Assembly: GCF_000372525.1 (NCBI RefSeq)
Contig: NZ_AQUR01000061.1
Coordinates: 1-32,091, forward strand
Length of the DNA: 32,091 nt
From: Cupriavidus neocaledonicus
GTDB taxonomy: Bacteria; Pseudomonadota; Gammaproteobacteria; Burkholderiales; Burkholderiaceae
Direction: 5' to 3'
In this document: positions 31,861 to 32,091 of the stretch, one piece after another
How the letters are laid out: each line of letters opens with the position of its first letter
Position numbering within the stretch: the first letter of the stretch is position 1
Translations under genes and position numbers: made by a program
The notes under the pieces: model-generated
What the model was told of the DNA's origin: nothing
Seen by the model: the letters and a program-made list of their open reading frames with translations, nothing else
Databases searched by the model: none

Positions 31861-31891
31861 CTGGTTCCCACCAGAATTTGGTGGGAACCAG
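31861..31891. repeat. Perfect 13-bp inverted repeat in the IS66 leader
   Basis: CTGGTTCCCACCA and TGGTGGGAACCAG flank GAATT. The hairpin ends five bases before the TnpA start codon and would occlude its ribosome binding site in transcripts that enter from outside. Confidence 0.75.
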
Positions 31892-31896
31892 AAGAA

Positions 31897-32091
31897 ATGG
31901 AAATCAAGGCGCGGGGTCGCCGGCGAGGCTCCAAGAACTACTCGAAGGAATTCCGCACGCAGGTCGTGGCGGAAACGCTGGACCCGGCAAGCTCACTGGC
32001 AGAAGTTGCGCGCTCGCATGGCCTGAACGCGAATCTCGTGTCGAAGTGGCGGCGGGATTATGAGCGAGCTGCGACGTCAGCATCCGAGCCT
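31897..32091 (+). CDS. tnpA: IS66 accessory protein TnpA, 5' part
   Basis: The frame from ATG 31897 is open to the window end (65 codons): MEIKARGRRRGSKNYSKEFR, then TQVVAETLDPASSLAEVARS and HGLNANLVSKWRRDYE. The helix-turn-helix with GLNANLV.KWRR is diagnostic of IS66 TnpA (OrfA). It supports transposition together with TnpB and the TnpC transposase, expected further downstream outside the window. Confidence 0.88.
   Translation, partial: MEIKARGRRRGSKNYSKEFRTQVVAETLDPASSLAEVARSHGLNANLVSKWRRDYERAATSASEP

Larger units (their letters stand above)
31811..32091 (+). mobile_element. IS66-family element, left end (runs off window)
   Basis: GTAAGCGTGG at 31811 fits the GTAAGCG start of IS66-family inverted repeats, and the TnpA gene begins 86 bases inside it. 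The eight bases before it, CTTCTTTC, would be the target duplication; the other copy is outside the window. The element interrupts the membrane protein gene. Confidence 0.6.

Overview
The window reads as an accessory or plasmid-like stretch of a GC-rich beta-proteobacterium, most likely Burkholderiales (Cupriavidus/Ralstonia-like). The grounds are the imuA-imuB-dnaE2 cassette, the PE-LIG-POL form of LigD with a DUF2188 gene in front, the Burkholderiales-style small proteins and the types of insertion sequence. This placement comes from gene content and base composition only; no rRNA or housekeeping marker is present.

Layout. 1-197 is the 5' end of an IS5-type transposase. 640-11146 is a DNA repair block: DUF2188-ligD (minus), a SRAP-domain protein and a DUF3268 zinc-finger protein (plus), and the minus-strand mutasome operon imuA-imuB-dnaE2 with two small genes behind it. 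A sigma70-like promoter carrying a perfect LexA box in its spacer drives the mutasome. 11150-13970 holds a tRNA-3'-end-like sequence with a terminator and several very small genes, two of them short membrane proteins (43 aa and DUF3096). 13969-16665 holds a PIN-like/NYN protein and an AlbA_2-HATPase (Schlafen-like) protein. 17200-18290 holds transposase and DNA ligase debris and a wHTH/DUF6516 toxin-antitoxin-like pair.

19123-22153 is a scar: a SWIM/SNF2 helicase gene (plus) and a Wadjet jetA gene (minus) run head-on into each other near 21330, each missing its 3' part. Both look dead.

22543-26418 is the most interesting part. Five minus-strand genes encode a DUF3892 protein, a YjzC-like protein, a multiubiquitin-type beta-grasp protein, a DUF6791-ThiF E1-like enzyme and a DUF6527 protein. 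Diverging from them is an XRE repressor/ImmA-IrrE metallopeptidase pair of the CapH/CapP type. The shared 133-bp intergenic region has a perfect 16-bp palindrome and a second near-palindromic copy. It looks like a protease-switched ubiquitin-like conjugation (Bub/Bil-like) operon in which I find no E2 and no JAB peptidase.

26419-27991 is non-coding or degraded and rich in repeats: a perfect 21-bp inverted repeat, iterated 17-mers that recur elsewhere in the window, and a 506-bp MITE-like element with 58-bp terminal inverted repeats. 27992-29667 is a HipA-like kinase with a translationally coupled partner. 29909-30160 is an H-NS-like C-terminal domain behind a polyproline tract. 30436-31842 is a membrane protein whose end is replaced by the left end of an IS66-family element that runs off the window.
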